From contig BFEA01000583.1 in the NCBI GenBank assembly GCA_003427395.1, positions 277,806 to 341,805 on the forward strand: DNA of 64,000 bases, written 5' to 3'. This DNA comes from Chara braunii. Lineage: Eukaryota > Streptophyta > Charophyceae > Charales > Characeae. The translations under genes and the position numbers were made by a program. This document shows, piece after piece, positions 1 to 11,547 of the stretch (positions are counted from its first letter, which is position 1; each line of letters opens with the position of its first letter). Below the pieces are notes generated by a model, which was not told the DNA's origin, searched no databases, and saw only the letters and a program-made list of their open reading frames with translations.

Positions 1-1074
1 TTACTTCTTCACTCTCCATCTTCTTCCCTCTTAGTCTCCGCCATCTCCCGGCGCACCGTGTTTCTTACTAACCTCCATTTCTACTACCCTTTCGTCAAAA
101 CTAGCACTACTATTACATTTGCATAACTCGAGAACCTATGGCTAGGAAGAAACAGCCGTGCTATCGCTTTCTCTGCCTGCCTCTGCGCCCGCTCCCTTCC
201 TATCTTCGTTGCCGAGTGCACCTGGCGCGATATACCGTCCAGGTTCGTCTTTCCTTCACTGCGCCCAGTACCTCGACTTTCTGCCACCTCTTACTACTAG
301 CGCAGTCCCTCCCCGCATTCAGACTCGCCCCTGCTCGAGACTCCGACTCACCACCTTTCCGAGCCCAACTCCGTTTAGTGGTAGGCAACCCGACATTCTT
401 CAGTGCACCTCGCCCCCCCCTTCACCATCTTGGTCTGCACCCGGGCGCGGTCCTCGGCCGGGTTCATCCTTTTTTCACCTGTTTGCTACCTTCGCCCTCT
501 CCAGCACTCCGCAAACTGCTTTGATGAGATCGACTCTCCCACGATCACCGTGACGAGCAAATATGCCGGAATCTCAGTAGTAGGTAAGTCCTCCCTTCTC
601 ACACGTACGTGCGTAGCTTGCGCACGTATTCGTCGACCACGCCCACAGCTCCTCATAAGTGAGGACGGACCTCACGCAGGTACCAAGGCAGGTGCAAGCG
701 ACTATCTTTCACCACGGCCCCCGTAGTCTGCTTGTAGCCCTGCTGACGGTACGTTTCTCTCTCTCCCTTTCTTTCTTACCCCCTTTTCCTCCTCCGTCAC
801 TCTCGTCAACTCCCTGTTTTCTTCTCCTTCACCATCTGTTAGCGCACTTGTTACGACAGCGTTTCCTTCTCGAAACTCTACACAGTCAGTCGAAAGCTCC
901 CGCTGCAGGCCGCGCGGTCTTATAGCGGTGTTGGCCAGAAAAAGCACCTCCGGGACGACTAGTCCAGAGCACTTACTACCAGCTGTCTCGAAAGATGAGC
1001 GGCACAGGCAATGGCCTAGTGGCAACAGTACCGGCTAACCGGTCCTTCGCAATTTAGAAATGTCAGATTTTACT
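1..1074. other. no gene recognised; CT-rich stretch
   Basis: Pyrimidine-rich on the + strand, with runs of C and T around 400-430 and 755-830. Open frames here (for example 138-524) have low-complexity Pro/Ser/Leu composition and match no family I know. They look like composition artefacts of CT-rich DNA. It may be part of a repeat, since decayed mobile-element sequence follows directly, but I see no terminal repeats that prove this. Confidence 0.5.
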
Positions 1075-1083
1075 CATCAAGTG

Positions 1084-1158
1084 TCATCATCTGAACTCAA
1101 ACGCGGGTCTGTATTTCAACAGTTCATGAGTGTACCACTGAGCTAGGCTCTTGGCACT
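1084..1158 (-). repeat. tRNA-like sequence (tRNA pseudogene or SINE head)
   Basis: Read on the minus strand, there is an A-box-like TAGCTCAGTGG, then a CTGT/ACAG stem with a TGAAAT loop where an anticodon arm would be, then a degenerate B-box (GTTTGAGTTC). The acceptor ends do not pair, so a working tRNA is unlikely. The block GTATTTCAACAGTTC recurs in a second tRNA-like segment at 36117-36187, which points to a dispersed tRNA-derived repeat. It lies directly outside the LTR-like arm that starts near 1165. The anticodon cannot be assigned with confidence. Confidence 0.4.
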
Positions 1159-1164
1159 CACAGT

Positions 1165-2150
1165 CGGTCCACGGACCGGTACCTGGTCACGTCCCAAAAT
1201 GGGACTTAAATAAGAAAAGAATAAAAATAAAAATAATAATTAATAAAAAAATTTAGAAAAATTAGGAAAAATCGGAGTAGGGGGAGGGGAACCGTGGGGA
1301 CTCGTCCCTTGGCCCCACCTTACGGGCCCGCGGTCGGAACTTCCCACAAAACCAAGGGGGATAGTCCCTCGGGACCCTCGACCCCTCGGCTTAACTCCGT
1401 AGCGCTCCTCCGCTCCTGCGTGCCGGCCTCGATCCTGGGATCTGCTAGCTGAAAGTTCAGTACGTTAACCAATAGGGCTAGGCCCAAGTCTGAGCGTAGG
1501 ACTAGCGGATTTCTATATCAATAGTATCTGCAGCTGGCCTGGGCCTGCAGCATCCAGCCAAGCCCTCCGCTTGCCTTTTCATCCAAGTCCACGGCCTCGT
1601 AGGCATGTGCTTGTTCGTCGGGTGGCAAGTCTTCCCCTGGCTTGCCATGCTACGGCCATGGGTCAAGGCTCCCTCATTCGACCACTTTTCCTTCAAAGGT
1701 CGTTCTTTTCCCGCTTCTATTATCGGGTGCTTGCGCATTTTTCGCAATGCGGTCCCAAAATGCCGCCTTTTTGGTAAGTCAAACAAAACTTCCCTTTCTG
1801 CCGTAGCCTCGGTGGTTAAACTCCGTGCTGACCGCTACTTCGTCAGCGTGTCCTTCGGCTCGCGCAACGCTTATTTTAAAATTCCAACCTACTCCTAACT
1901 CGCATTCCCTAAGCGAGATCAATGGTTTATACTGACTAATCATCTAGCTAGCCTAACGTGTGCCCACTAGACGCACGCCCACACGCCGCTCCCAACCCCT
2001 GGGAGTTGGTTGCGGTCACCCAGAAATGGGACACTCTCTCGGATACTGCTGAAGATGCATCTTCTGTGAGATGCAAAAGTGTGCCCAAATACCCTTTTAA
2101 GGGTGTTCGGGCTGACAGCGTGATGAAGGAAGGTTTCGCTGCAGCCAAGG
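1165..2150 (+). repeat. LTR-like arm A, inverted copy of 5170-6150
   Basis: About 950 bp whose reverse complement is recognisably related to 5170-6150. Shared blocks in the same order are a GTCCCAAA block followed by an A-rich tract (1190-1260), ACGGGCCCGC, AAAACCAAGGGGGATAGTCC, the GGCCTCGATC..GGGATC block, CAGGCCCAG-like and GCATCCAG-like words, and a terminal hairpin block (TGTGCCCAAATACCC ... GGGT.TTCGGGC.GACAG). The copies have diverged considerably, with the centre of each arm poorly conserved. I interpret them as LTRs of one retroelement family facing opposite ways, or as long terminal inverted repeats. A gag-like ORF starts 36 bp after this arm, as expected for a 5' LTR plus leader. 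Confidence 0.6.
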
Positions 2151-2185
2151 CATCAGATTAGAAGATTGGGGACAGACTGACGAAG

Positions 2186-3309
2186 GTGGCACAGAAGGCC
2201 TATGGCCAGAGAGTGGATTGGGAGAGGGAAGCTGAGGACCTGAAGAAGGAATTGGAGAGACAGGGCAAAGAGTTAGAGGCAGTAAAAGCAGATATGGAGA
2301 AGTTACGGGCAGAGAACGAGGCCGTCAGGCAAGTCAACCAGACCCTTAACAAGATCACTGACGCTTTGAGGGCCTATCTATATGCCCAACAAATCTCCTT
2401 TCAGGCAAAAAAATTTGAATGGGATAAGAGAATTCAAGACCTCGAGGCCAGGTATGCGCAGCAGGCTCCCACAAGAGTGGTGGATTGGACAGAGGTCCAG
2501 AAGTTTGAGGTCAAGAAACATCCCGCAGAAGAAGTCTTCAAGAGGGAGAAAGAACTGGAGAAGGCGGATCAGCAGAAGGGCGAGGAGATCCCTCTGATAG
2601 ACAAAGAGATGTTGGAGCCGCAGGGTGCCCTCGCTGAGAAAGGCGCAGATGTCGAAGAGTTTGAGTGGAGGTTGCCAGCGGGCTTGACACTTGGACATGA
2701 GTCGGCAGTACCAGAGGAGGGACCGCCTGCTGAGGCGGTGCGAGTGGAGGAAGGTCTACCTACACCTCAGGGAGAGACTACGGGACAGCAAGAGGGTCAA
2801 GAGAGCGTGGGCCAGACCATGGTTGAGACTGGGCAGAGAGTGGGCCTGAAGGACTGTCAGGAGTCAACTATGCCTCAGGAGGTGCCGGTTACTGCAGATT
2901 TGCCGCAGTGCGGGACGCATTGGGATCTTGGGCCACTGGGTCAGGGTCAGAGGGGCATGTTGGTGAGCAGGTGATTCGAGCAAATGACAGAGCAGCCTGC
3001 CCCACTTCCTCAGAGGTCCCACAACAGGAGGTTACAAGCAGGATCTCGACAGTCCCGTCAGCAGTACCCTCGCTGGAAGGGGAGAAAATGTTACAGAAGA
3101 AGTTGGGCAAATGTTTCTACTGCAAGAAGGGCAAGCATCGATCAGACGACTGCCCTAAGAGCCTCAAGGACAAGGCAAATAGATTGTATATCAGAGAATT
3201 CTCAGGGGTATGGAGAGATAAGAATGGAATCCTAGTTCCTAAAACTCGTGATGGGGTGAGGGCGCAGTTGTATAGGCAGCTGCAGGAGGTCATGAGTGAT
3301 CAGGAGTAG
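2186..3309 (+). pseudogene. gag-like retroelement protein with coiled coil and CCHC zinc knuckle, frameshifted
   Basis: Two overlapping frames make one gag-like protein. Frame one (2186-2974, 262 codons) is highly charged and predicted coiled coil over its first ~100 codons, rich in Glu, Lys and Gln, then acidic. Frame two (usable from about 2908 to 3309) carries a perfect CX2CX4HX4C zinc knuckle (CFYCKKGKHRSDDC) and a short basic tail ending in a stop at 3307-3309. The frames overlap at 2908-2974, so either a small indel or a programmed frameshift joins them. Zinc knuckles of this kind bind RNA in Ty3/gypsy and Copia Gag. No protease, reverse transcriptase or integrase follows, so this looks like a gag-only non-autonomous element. 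The frame-one call begins at a GTG; the first in-frame ATG is near 2292, so the start is uncertain. Confidence 0.6.
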
Positions 3310-5169
3310 GATTTTCTAATAAGGTTCGGAAAGGTTTAAAGTCTAACATATGTGGGACTTCTCTGACTCTCAGACTGATGGTTACTTGTATATAGGGGGA
3401 TACATGGAGGATTGGATCAGACCCGTGTACATCAGCGAAACCTCATTGTACATAAGATAACGTTGAGTATGATTCTGACTATTTTTCTATTTTTCACTAA
3501 TGTGATACAGAGTGTTAATATCCTTGTAGAATAGTGCTCATGAGTACGGGACGACTGTCGAGTTCTGATACTTAAACACTTGAATACCTTGAGTTTTTGT
3601 TGGATACCCGAACTCTTTGTATAATACCTTGATTTTTGTGATAAGGATAGAAGCCCTGGCTCATTGCAAGGCCCCATATCCTGTGTCTATATGTGAGTCT
3701 CAAACCTTGTCTTTATGTTGTGTGTGTTGTGTCACACTCACTCTCAGTTGTGGACTTGCCCATGTGGATGATAGTGTGATGAGATGGATGTATAAAGTGG
3801 ACTGATCTGCGCTTTCTTCCACTGTACTTACGCATCCCTGTCCCAGTGACGGGGGGGGGGGCGGAAGTATAATGGAAGAAAGTGCTCTCAGATTATTGAG
3901 AAAGTGATGACATGATGTATTTTGCCCAGATGAACTGATAAATGGAAAGGTCACAACTAAAAGTTGTGTTTTTTTGTGTGTGGCTTGGAAAAGAGAAAGG
4001 GAAGTCCAATAGCCGATTAGGCTTTCCTAAAAGGATGGAATTTGTGAGAGTGCTCAGAAGAGTTGCTATAGTAATGATAAAGTTTGCATGTGTGTAAAGT
4101 CTGACGAGGAAAGACCATATATTTTGCGAGAATCATGGATGAAAATCTCTGGCAATTATGTTGGAACTTTGAAAAATATCGTGAGTATCCTTAAAAGACG
4201 TGTGACCTTACCTACTTTTGATCAAAGAAAGGGAGGCATGTCCCTGTGGAATCATCGAGGATATTTTGATGGAATGTTGAGAAAGGCGCTATCCCTCCAC
4301 GTAGTCCCGTGGGCAGGGGTATGTGATCCTTTGAGTATTTTGAAGGGTTTTGAGAGGAAGTGCCAGACCACAACGGGTTAGTCTAAGGGACGCATTGTGA
4401 GGCCAAGCTAAGGGGCTACACTTAGCATCGCTGGAACTGTAGAACCTAACTCCCAGCGAGGGCCGCTGACCGACGCAACCTGGCAGCGGGACCAGGGCTT
4501 ACCAAAGGCTAAGTCTTGAAGGGTCGGCCACCCGGAGAGGTTTAGCTAGAGGAAAAGTCATTGGGGTCGATTAGGTCAAGAGTCAGGACCCTTTCTGGGT
4601 GCCAAGATAAGAGAGTTGCTTATCATTGCGTAACCAACGAGGGCACCACCGCTACATAACAATGCGGTGGGCCGTGGATTCGACGTGATCGACCGGTCCA
4701 TGGTGGGTCAAGATGGAGACCTGAAGCCGCCTGTGTTAGACTCCAGGCTGGGCGTTCGTTGTGATTTGAGATGGTAGACACTACCATGTAGGCGGCTAAA
4801 GACGCCGTGTATTTTGAGAGGTCTCGGTTAGGGCCCGCGTCCTAAGTTATGACCCCGTTCATGGGACGATGACTAAACAGGACACCCAACGGTAAGGCGG
4901 CAGATGTATACGACAAAGGGAGAGGGCTATCAACCTACTACCTGGGAGCGGGTAGTACGCTGTAGTACGGAACAAAGTATCCCCTAGCTCCGAGGCCAGG
5001 ACGTGGGAGACCCAGTTTAAAACCCTGACAGTGGAACGTCGAAACGGGAGCAGATTGATAAGACAACCTCAAACGGAGTCGAGCCGGTGAATCGGATTGG
5101 TCATTTCCTTGTCAGCAAGATGTGTTTGTATATATAGCGATGATTGTCCGACGCGACGGGGACGTCGCT
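3310..5169. other. no gene recognised; likely retroelement internal or non-coding DNA
   Basis: Between the gag-like ORF and the inverted arm. The only frame of note (4088-4381) has no recognisable domain. A G-run sits at 3849-3860. The stretch 4380-5060 has no long ORF. I see no RT, integrase or RNA gene. Confidence 0.5.
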
Positions 5170-6150
5170 TAATAAGGTTCGGAAAACTGTCGGCCCGAAT
5201 ACCCTTACAAGGGTATTTGGGCACATTTTTGTAGCTTACAGGAAAAACGCGTTTGACGACGTATAGGGGCGCGTCCCATTCTTGTTGATTAGAGAGTGCG
5301 TAAGCATGCACTTTGCGGGCATGCGTTAGCCAGACCAAGCGATTGACTAAGGAGGGCTAGAAGACGTCGGTAGGACAAGTAAGTGCCCCGTTAGAATGTG
5401 TGAGGCGGTCACAGCCTCGCACGCACGGGCGAAGTTACAGGCAGCGTCGCGTTGATCAAGTAAGGCAGGGACTAGAAATGAATGTTGCCCGACTTGTCGA
5501 AGTCGGCACTTTGGGGCCACGCCATGTGACGGTGCGCGAGCACTAAGCTTAACAGTGTACTATCGGAGGTCGGAGTGGTCAGAAAGGTGGGACGGGCTAG
5601 GCTTAGTAGGGCAATAGCCGAGGCTTTTCGGCAAAGAGGCGGTAAAAGGTCGGTCATGGCAAGCTATGAGAGCCCGGGCCTCGGCCACGACATTACAAGG
5701 CCTCGGGTGCCGGGAGATAAGCCTAGAGGAGGCCTTGGCACACCCTTGCGGGCCTGGGCGGGCCGCAACTACTCTTCATATAGAGAACTGGGCCTGTTGC
5801 ATCCAGGCTTGGGCTTAGCCTTATAGGTTATGTCACTGAGTTTTCACCAGGCGGATCCCGGGATCGAGGCCAAGTGCCAACAGCGGAGCAGCAGAGGAAC
5901 ACTACGGAGTGAATCGAGGGGTTGAGGGTCCCACGGGACTATCCCCCTTGGTTTTGCTGGGGAGTCCGGCAGCGGGCCCGTGAGGCAGGACCGAGTACCA
6001 ACGACTGTCTCCCCCATACGTTATTTTTATGATTTTTTATCTCTAAGTTTTTAAAATTTTTATTTTTTTTATTGAGTTTTTATTTTTTCTATTTTTATTT
6101 TTTCTTTATATTTGGGACGGGGTCCGGTACCGGTACCAGGACCCGCAGTG
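5170..6150 (-). repeat. LTR-like arm B, inverted copy of 1165-2150
   Basis: The minus strand repeats the landmarks of arm A in the same order: GTCCCAAA plus an A-rich tract (seen as T-rich on the + strand at 6020-6115), ACGGGCCCGCTG, AAAACCAAGGGGGATAGTCC, the GATCCCGGGATC-like block, GCATCC/AGGCCCAG words, and the terminal GTGCCCAAATACCC ... GGGTATTCGGGC block at 5188-5225. The sequence inside arm B (4400-5170) shows no gag in its own orientation. So B may be a solo or truncated LTR rather than the partner end of the element in arm A. A U6-like sequence abuts its outer edge. Confidence 0.6.
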
Positions 6151-6210
6151 AAGCCCGGTTGTCGGGTCCTGCGGATGCACCCACGAACTGTCGGGGAACT
6201 ACTGTCGGGG

Positions 6211-6297
6211 TGCAGTCCTCCGGAACATCCATTAAGATTGGAACTATACAGAGAAGATTAGCACGGCCCCTGCACAAGGCTGACTTGCATAAATAGA
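6211..6297 (+). pseudogene. U6 snRNA-derived sequence, truncated at the 3' end
   Basis: Matches plant U6 in order: a CTCCGGAACATCC 5'-stem-like block, an ATTGGAACTATAC block, the catalytic ACAGAGA box intact, GATTAGCACGGCCCCTGC, CAAGG.TGAC, and GCATAAAT. It differs from canonical U6 at several sites (GCACGG for GCATGG, CTGCAC for CTGCGC, GACTTGC for GACACGC). The normal 3' end (CGAGAAATGG plus a T run) is lost after GCATAAAT. Upstream DNA lacks an obvious USE/TATA spacing for a Pol III snRNA promoter. It is therefore called a pseudogene; a second copy lies at 42263-42362. Confidence 0.75.
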
Positions 6298-7404
6298 GGG
6301 GCCGAGCTCCTTCTTCCGTTGCCATGGTGGATGTTGTCCGAGAAGAGGAGGCAGCGCAAGTTAGTGGGGAAGGGGTAGTATAGGAGGAGAGAGAGAAAGA
6401 GTTAGAGAGGAGGAAGATAGCGCAGAAGGGCGCAACACCACGAGAGAGGAAGCAGCCGAGACAGCGGCAAGGAAAGAAAAGGGGAATGAACCTGGACGCA
6501 GTTTCGCGCCAAGTACGTTCAGAGGAGAAAGGGAGAGAGGAGACTTGAAAGTGATCTAACTCGCTCATTCCTGAACGAAATCGGGCGAACCAGACGTCGA
6601 TCTTGGGGTTTTGGGGCAAGGCAAGCGCGATAGTGTCAGGTTTTGTGATAAACTAGCAGATTGATCGACGCGAGCATTAGAGGCTGCACGCTGCATGAGC
6701 GAGGACGGGAAGGGAAGGCCATGTATCTTGCCAGGTTGCATAAAAAAGCAAGCTGGTGAGGAGGCTAACTGGAAGTTTTGTCGTTGCGGATCTGATGGGC
6801 GTGCCAGGATTCCAGGTAGTAGAGTAGTTCGTCCGGCACAGGCAGTAGTAGTTGCGCGGTGCGCAAGAACCTGGCCAAGTTTCACTACCTGATTCATTGC
6901 CTCTTTGAAGAGAGGGGGCGGCTTTGGCAAAACAGTGTTGGGACCTGTGTAGTGGGAGAATGGACTTGGAAGCTGGCCACGACTTGAATCGGGGGTAGCT
7001 AGAAGGAGAGAGCGAAAACTGATGAGTTGCCCCCGCAGCTGCTCATCATGGTTATAGCAAGTCCACTCTTTAGTTCGTAGTTTCCTTTACGCTTGTTGTC
7101 GTTTGCCTCGATTGTGGTCTTTTTCCTGTTCCTTAGCGTTGGCCGCTCGTAGTCTTCCTCTCTCAATAGGTTGGACGAACCTGGCCAAGCCAACATCCAG
7201 ATGCGAGATATGAGAAAGTGGAGGCACAGAAGGGAGGAAAAGTACACACATGATTGAGAGGGGCGACGACGCAAGGGTTGTTGATAGCCCAGCTGAGGTA
7301 GTAATGTGCTAAGTAGCCGACTGTGGATAGGAGGCAGGAAATGACTGAGCGTGGATCTTCCCGTATGCTAGTAGAAGATTCATTCCGAAGCTGCCAGTCC
7401 TACG

Positions 7405-7406
<2 letters not shown>
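6298..7406. other. no gene recognised
   Basis: Purine-rich stretch (6350-6560) followed by mixed sequence. Open frames such as 6095-6619 on the minus strand span the U6-derived sequence and the arm B repeat and carry no domain I recognise. The word GCTAGTAGAAGATTCATTCC at 7369-7388 recurs, diverged, near 7706, which suggests repeat DNA. Confidence 0.4.
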
Positions 7407-7407
<1 letters not shown>

Positions 7408-7440
<33 letters not shown>

Positions 7441-7459
7441 AAAAAAAAAAATTAAAAAA

Positions 7460-7504
<45 letters not shown>
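7408..7504. repeat. A-rich tract of about 97 bp
   Basis: Nearly pure A, broken by a few C and T residues and a short T run at 7458-7465. It could be the tail of a non-LTR insertion or a low-complexity tract. No source element is recognisable on its 5' side, so the origin is open. Low-complexity tracts this long are prone to assembly error. Confidence 0.7.
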
Positions 7505-7506
<2 letters not shown>

Positions 7507-10500
7507 AAAACAAAACTCTAAAAATTTCTCGCAGGCGCAAGCGGCGACGGTTGCATTTGACGGCGTCGTAGGCCATACTCTCACTAAGTACACTTTTTTT
7601 CAAAATGTATGCTCGTTACTAATATATCTTCCTATAGTTCAGCAAAAGATCTGTTCGCGCCAAGTGCAGTAGAAAGCGGGGTGATCAGTAGTGTATCTGC
7701 CCGCTTCTAGCAGAAGATTCATCCACTTAGCCCTACCCAGGATTGAAGTTTAACTGTTGCAGGGTTGCCCGGTTGCTACTAGGAGGCTTACCAAGCAAAG
7801 TAAAGTGGCAATGAGTCTTCCGCTGTTCCCAGAGAAGACTTACCTTGCTTATGCACACCGGAGGATTCTTGCGGGAGGAGCAGTGATGAGGTAGTATGAG
7901 AGAGAGGGAGAGCGGGAGGGGGTGCTTACCAGCGGAGGTAGGCAGGCTTACCAACTGAGAAGGCTACCCACCAGCTGCAGACTGTGAGGGGGGGGGTCTG
8001 AGTGTGACCAGACATATAGAGATTTTGGCTGAATTATGGCTTGTGAACCTGTTGCTGGTGCTACAGTGGTAGGCTGCGTTGAACACATGAGTCCAATAAG
8101 CCTTTTTTGTTGGTATAGTTCCTTGGCAGTTGGTGGTTGTAAAACGAGCGAGACCCCAGCCTGCTAACAGCCGCGTGAGGACCTCCTTTACTAACTAACG
8201 TCACAGGGGAATTGAAGGATGACTAACTAATGGGAGTACGGTAAAAAGGGTATTAAACTAGGAATTCTGTCTCAATTTGTTTGAGGAGCTGTTGGAAGTT
8301 GGGCTATCTCTTTTTTTTTTACCCCTTGGTGGGTTTCGGTTATGATCAAGGCGGATTCAGGATGTGTTTCACTACTTGCTACACGTATTCAACTAGGATA
8401 GTTGATGAACACGAGTACAGCATATGCTGTTGTTGCTGCCGTACTCAGGATTCAAACCAATGTTGACACCGGACTGCGCAACCACATAGTGTTGTTGCTG
8501 AGTTCGGACAGCATCTCGTGGCGGACTGAGCAACCACACGGTATCAGTGTTGCGGTGTTCGAGGTGTGACTGGATACTCATGATAGGTTGTGCCACTACT
8601 ACACTAAGATCCGACTGCTACTCTCTTCGGTGGAGTACAGTTGCTGTGTCCCAAGGAGTGGCTGCGGGAACTACTATTTAAGTCGTTACAACGGGCCACT
8701 GCAGTTGCTGCGGATTTGCAAGCTAAACGATTGTTTGTTAGCCCGCTACTACGGTAGTGCTGGTTTGCTGCCCACTATAGTGCTCGTTATGCTGTGATCT
8801 CCACCTACGGAGTTCCGTCCCCTGTGGCTCACGGCCTGCTGATTAATGAACCTGGCATGGAAAGCGGTCAGGTGCATCTGTGAACCGAGGTCTAAGCAGC
8901 GGTTGGAGGTGCGGGATCCTAGACTTACCTGATGCTGTTCAAATTTTTTGCATTTTGTTGTTGGGAGTAAGTTGGAGCAAGCCGTGCGATGGGAGGCTCA
9001 CGTGTGAAGCGATATGCCACGTCAACAGGCCTTCCACCTTCAGCCGCAGCGACCGCATGTTGCACCACTTGCTCAGTAGGTTCCGCAGCTGCTCCTACTG
9101 AGTCTTCGGGGGTTGCCCGGCCAGCGGTGGCCACTACGGTTGATTAGGAAACCGGCAGGGGGAGTGAGACGCGGCAAAAAGAAGGGGGTGAGCGACGAGA
9201 CTGAGGGCCTACCTGCTTGCTGGTACGCAGCACAGCTCGGGGTACGACGCAGTATGAGGTAACGGTTGCCATAATACGGATGAGGCAGCAGATTGGAGGT
9301 TGTCACCAGGAATGTGAATTGTTGTGGCAGACTGTGGTATTTTCAAAACGTCGGCTTCTTCTGTCTGCCGATGCGTTTGCTGTATCTATTGCTGCGTTTC
9401 CACCATTGGAACTCGGTATCTTGGCTGTCGGTATGCGTTAAGTTGCTAACTACCGTGACCGTGGGTTATTGAGTGCTGACTCACGGCGTTACTATCTCTG
9501 AAGAATGGGTTATTGGCAGGCCTGCGGGGGCACAATTGTTGTGGCAGCAGCTTCAACATTGTGAATTGCGCCTGCAGTCGGTGTGCGGCTGTGGTCGTTA
9601 AGGCTATGCTACGGGGGTAGCTTGTTGTTGATGTCGTCAGGGGCTGTAAACGTCGTGCAGGCCGCGACTGTAGAACGGTTGTGCACCTCGTTTGGCACCA
9701 ACTGCGCAGGCTGTGGGCTTAGAGGAGTGAGCAGACATTGCTTAGGGGCTATTGTTGTGACTTGGAGGGCAGTCCGGGGACTGACATTTTGCGTTCTGAG
9801 CGGGACTCGGCTACTTCTGCTGCGTTTCCTGACCATCATTGTGGGACCCTCAGGCGCACCCAGATTTCAAGGCCCTTTCAGAGTGAGTTGAGTTGTCCCA
9901 CCCTTGGATCTCGAGAGTCTGGACGTCTTCTTGTATCCTTCTTGCTCTAAGTCTAGTCTGAGGCTACGAGAGGAAGGCGGCAGGCGGGATTGCAACCCGT
10001 AGGTCCGCATCAAGACCTTGTGGAGGTCCACCCACCGATTGCGGGAGCTGTGCCGGAGCCCAGGCGGGGTTCTGGAGGCAGGGAACTTCAGGTATATTCT
10101 CGTTGACGCGTGTGATCCCTTCCCCTATTTGTTATCCCTGGGTATCTGAAAATAATATTATGTAAGGATAATACTTTTTGTTTTGTTATGTATGTTAGGA
10201 CATGCGTTGTGAAAGGATAAATGAACACGTACGTATGAGAGATCAGATTTCCTTGAGTGAAGTCAATCAAAAGGAACATGGGGAAGGTGGGAAAGGCGTA
10301 TTGCATGCTTTGACCGGGTCAACCCAAGGCTGGGCTCCTCTAAGTTGATGTGGACTCAGTGCTGTGTTTTGTTTATGTTTGCTGGGCTGATTGTATGGTT
10401 TTGAGCGTTGGGTCTATCCTAAGTTGGACGGACCGGTTGTATCCAAGACACGATCACTCAACATAACTCAGATGATACTCTTCCATACATACCTGCAATC

Positions 10501-10990
10501 AAATCACAAAATCAAGCAAAGATTCACGCGCTACACGGGGTCAACTCCAACCAACCTCTCCACTCATACCTCTTGCTTTAGCCATGCAAGCCCCAACCTC
10601 CAGCCAACCAACCATAATTAAGTACTCAGTACCTTTGTTAAATGGTCATTCAATAAAAGTCTGGGTGAAAACTCAACAAAACAATAAAGTCATCAGGGCT
10701 AAAGCCTTTTTAGGTTGAGTATTGAGGGTGAATTGGGGTTGAGTCGTAGACCGACAGATCGACAATCGACCTGTTATCAGCGATAACAGAAGAATGGTCC
10801 TTTTCAAGGAACAGGCTGAACAGATCAAGCCTTCAGTCGCAACACAGAAACCTGCATCACAGTACAGGCCAAAGAAAACTATTACTTATGACGGTGCCAA
10901 GGGAAAAACATCCCCCTAGTCGTAATTTAGCTCCTCTACTAGTACCAAGTCACTAAGTATCTCCTCTAATCAGAATGAATCTGCTAAGTA
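7505..10990. other. unrecognised, repeat-like DNA
   Basis: No ORF longer than about 100 codons and no domain. Locally repeated words suggest decayed mobile DNA: GACTGCGCAACCACA at 8471 and GACTGAGCAACCACA at 8525, and GCTGT/GTTGT-rich stretches at 8430-8780 and 9300-9680. A poly-C/T stretch and an AT-rich block (10130-10210) add no gene signal. I cannot assign this 3.5 kb. Confidence 0.4.
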
Positions 10991-11012
10991 ACTCCTGGCT
11001 GGAAAATACTCT

Positions 11013-11154
11013 AACTTCCCAAATTCTACGAAATTTCAGCGGCGCTTCCCGTAGGAAAAGTGCCTTTTCAGAATTTCTATGAGCCAAAAAATGACTAACT
11101 CCTTCAGATTTGTAGAAATTTCGGCAGCGCTTCTCGTAGGAACAGGAAGCTGCC
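11013..11154 (+). repeat. two diverged copies of a ~55 bp LTR-like word, ~83 bp apart
   Basis: Copy one (about 11013-11064) and copy two (about 11096-11154) share TAACT(T/C)C..., then GAAATTTC(A/G)GC(G/A)GCGCTTC(C/T)CGTAGGAA. AAATTTCGGCAGCRCYTC-type words are familiar to me from LTRs of plant retrotransposons, but that link is recollection and was not searched. The copies directly precede the regular hairpin array. Confidence 0.5.
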
Positions 11155-11547
11155 AAGATTTATACGATGCTGAAAAGGCAAAAAGACAAAGCAACTACAC
11201 TTGGGACTAGCTTCTGACATCTGCTTGATGATTCAAAATCAACGATATCCAACACAACCTCTAGATGAGACTGTGGGCTAGCATTGACCCTAACTCTTAG
11301 TAGGGTCAGTCCTACCTTCATCCCAAGTTCTCCCTCCCATCATCCATCTAGTCTACCTATGGCTCCAGCACTTGGCGAGCATGTAAAGCAGCTATCATAT
11401 CGAGAAGACGCCCCAAGTGAAAGCCCACAAGCATGCATAAACATACATCTCTCACAATCCCACATCAATCTGCCCCAGTAGTTCGTTAGATCATTCAGTT
11501 CTTCCCTTTAACCCCCCCCCTCACTTATGGCATAGGATCAGACAAGG

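Noticed and set aside
138-553. Overlapping 128-131 codon open frames near the left end
   Set aside because: Pro/Ser/Leu-rich low complexity from CT-rich DNA, overlapping in several frames, no domain.
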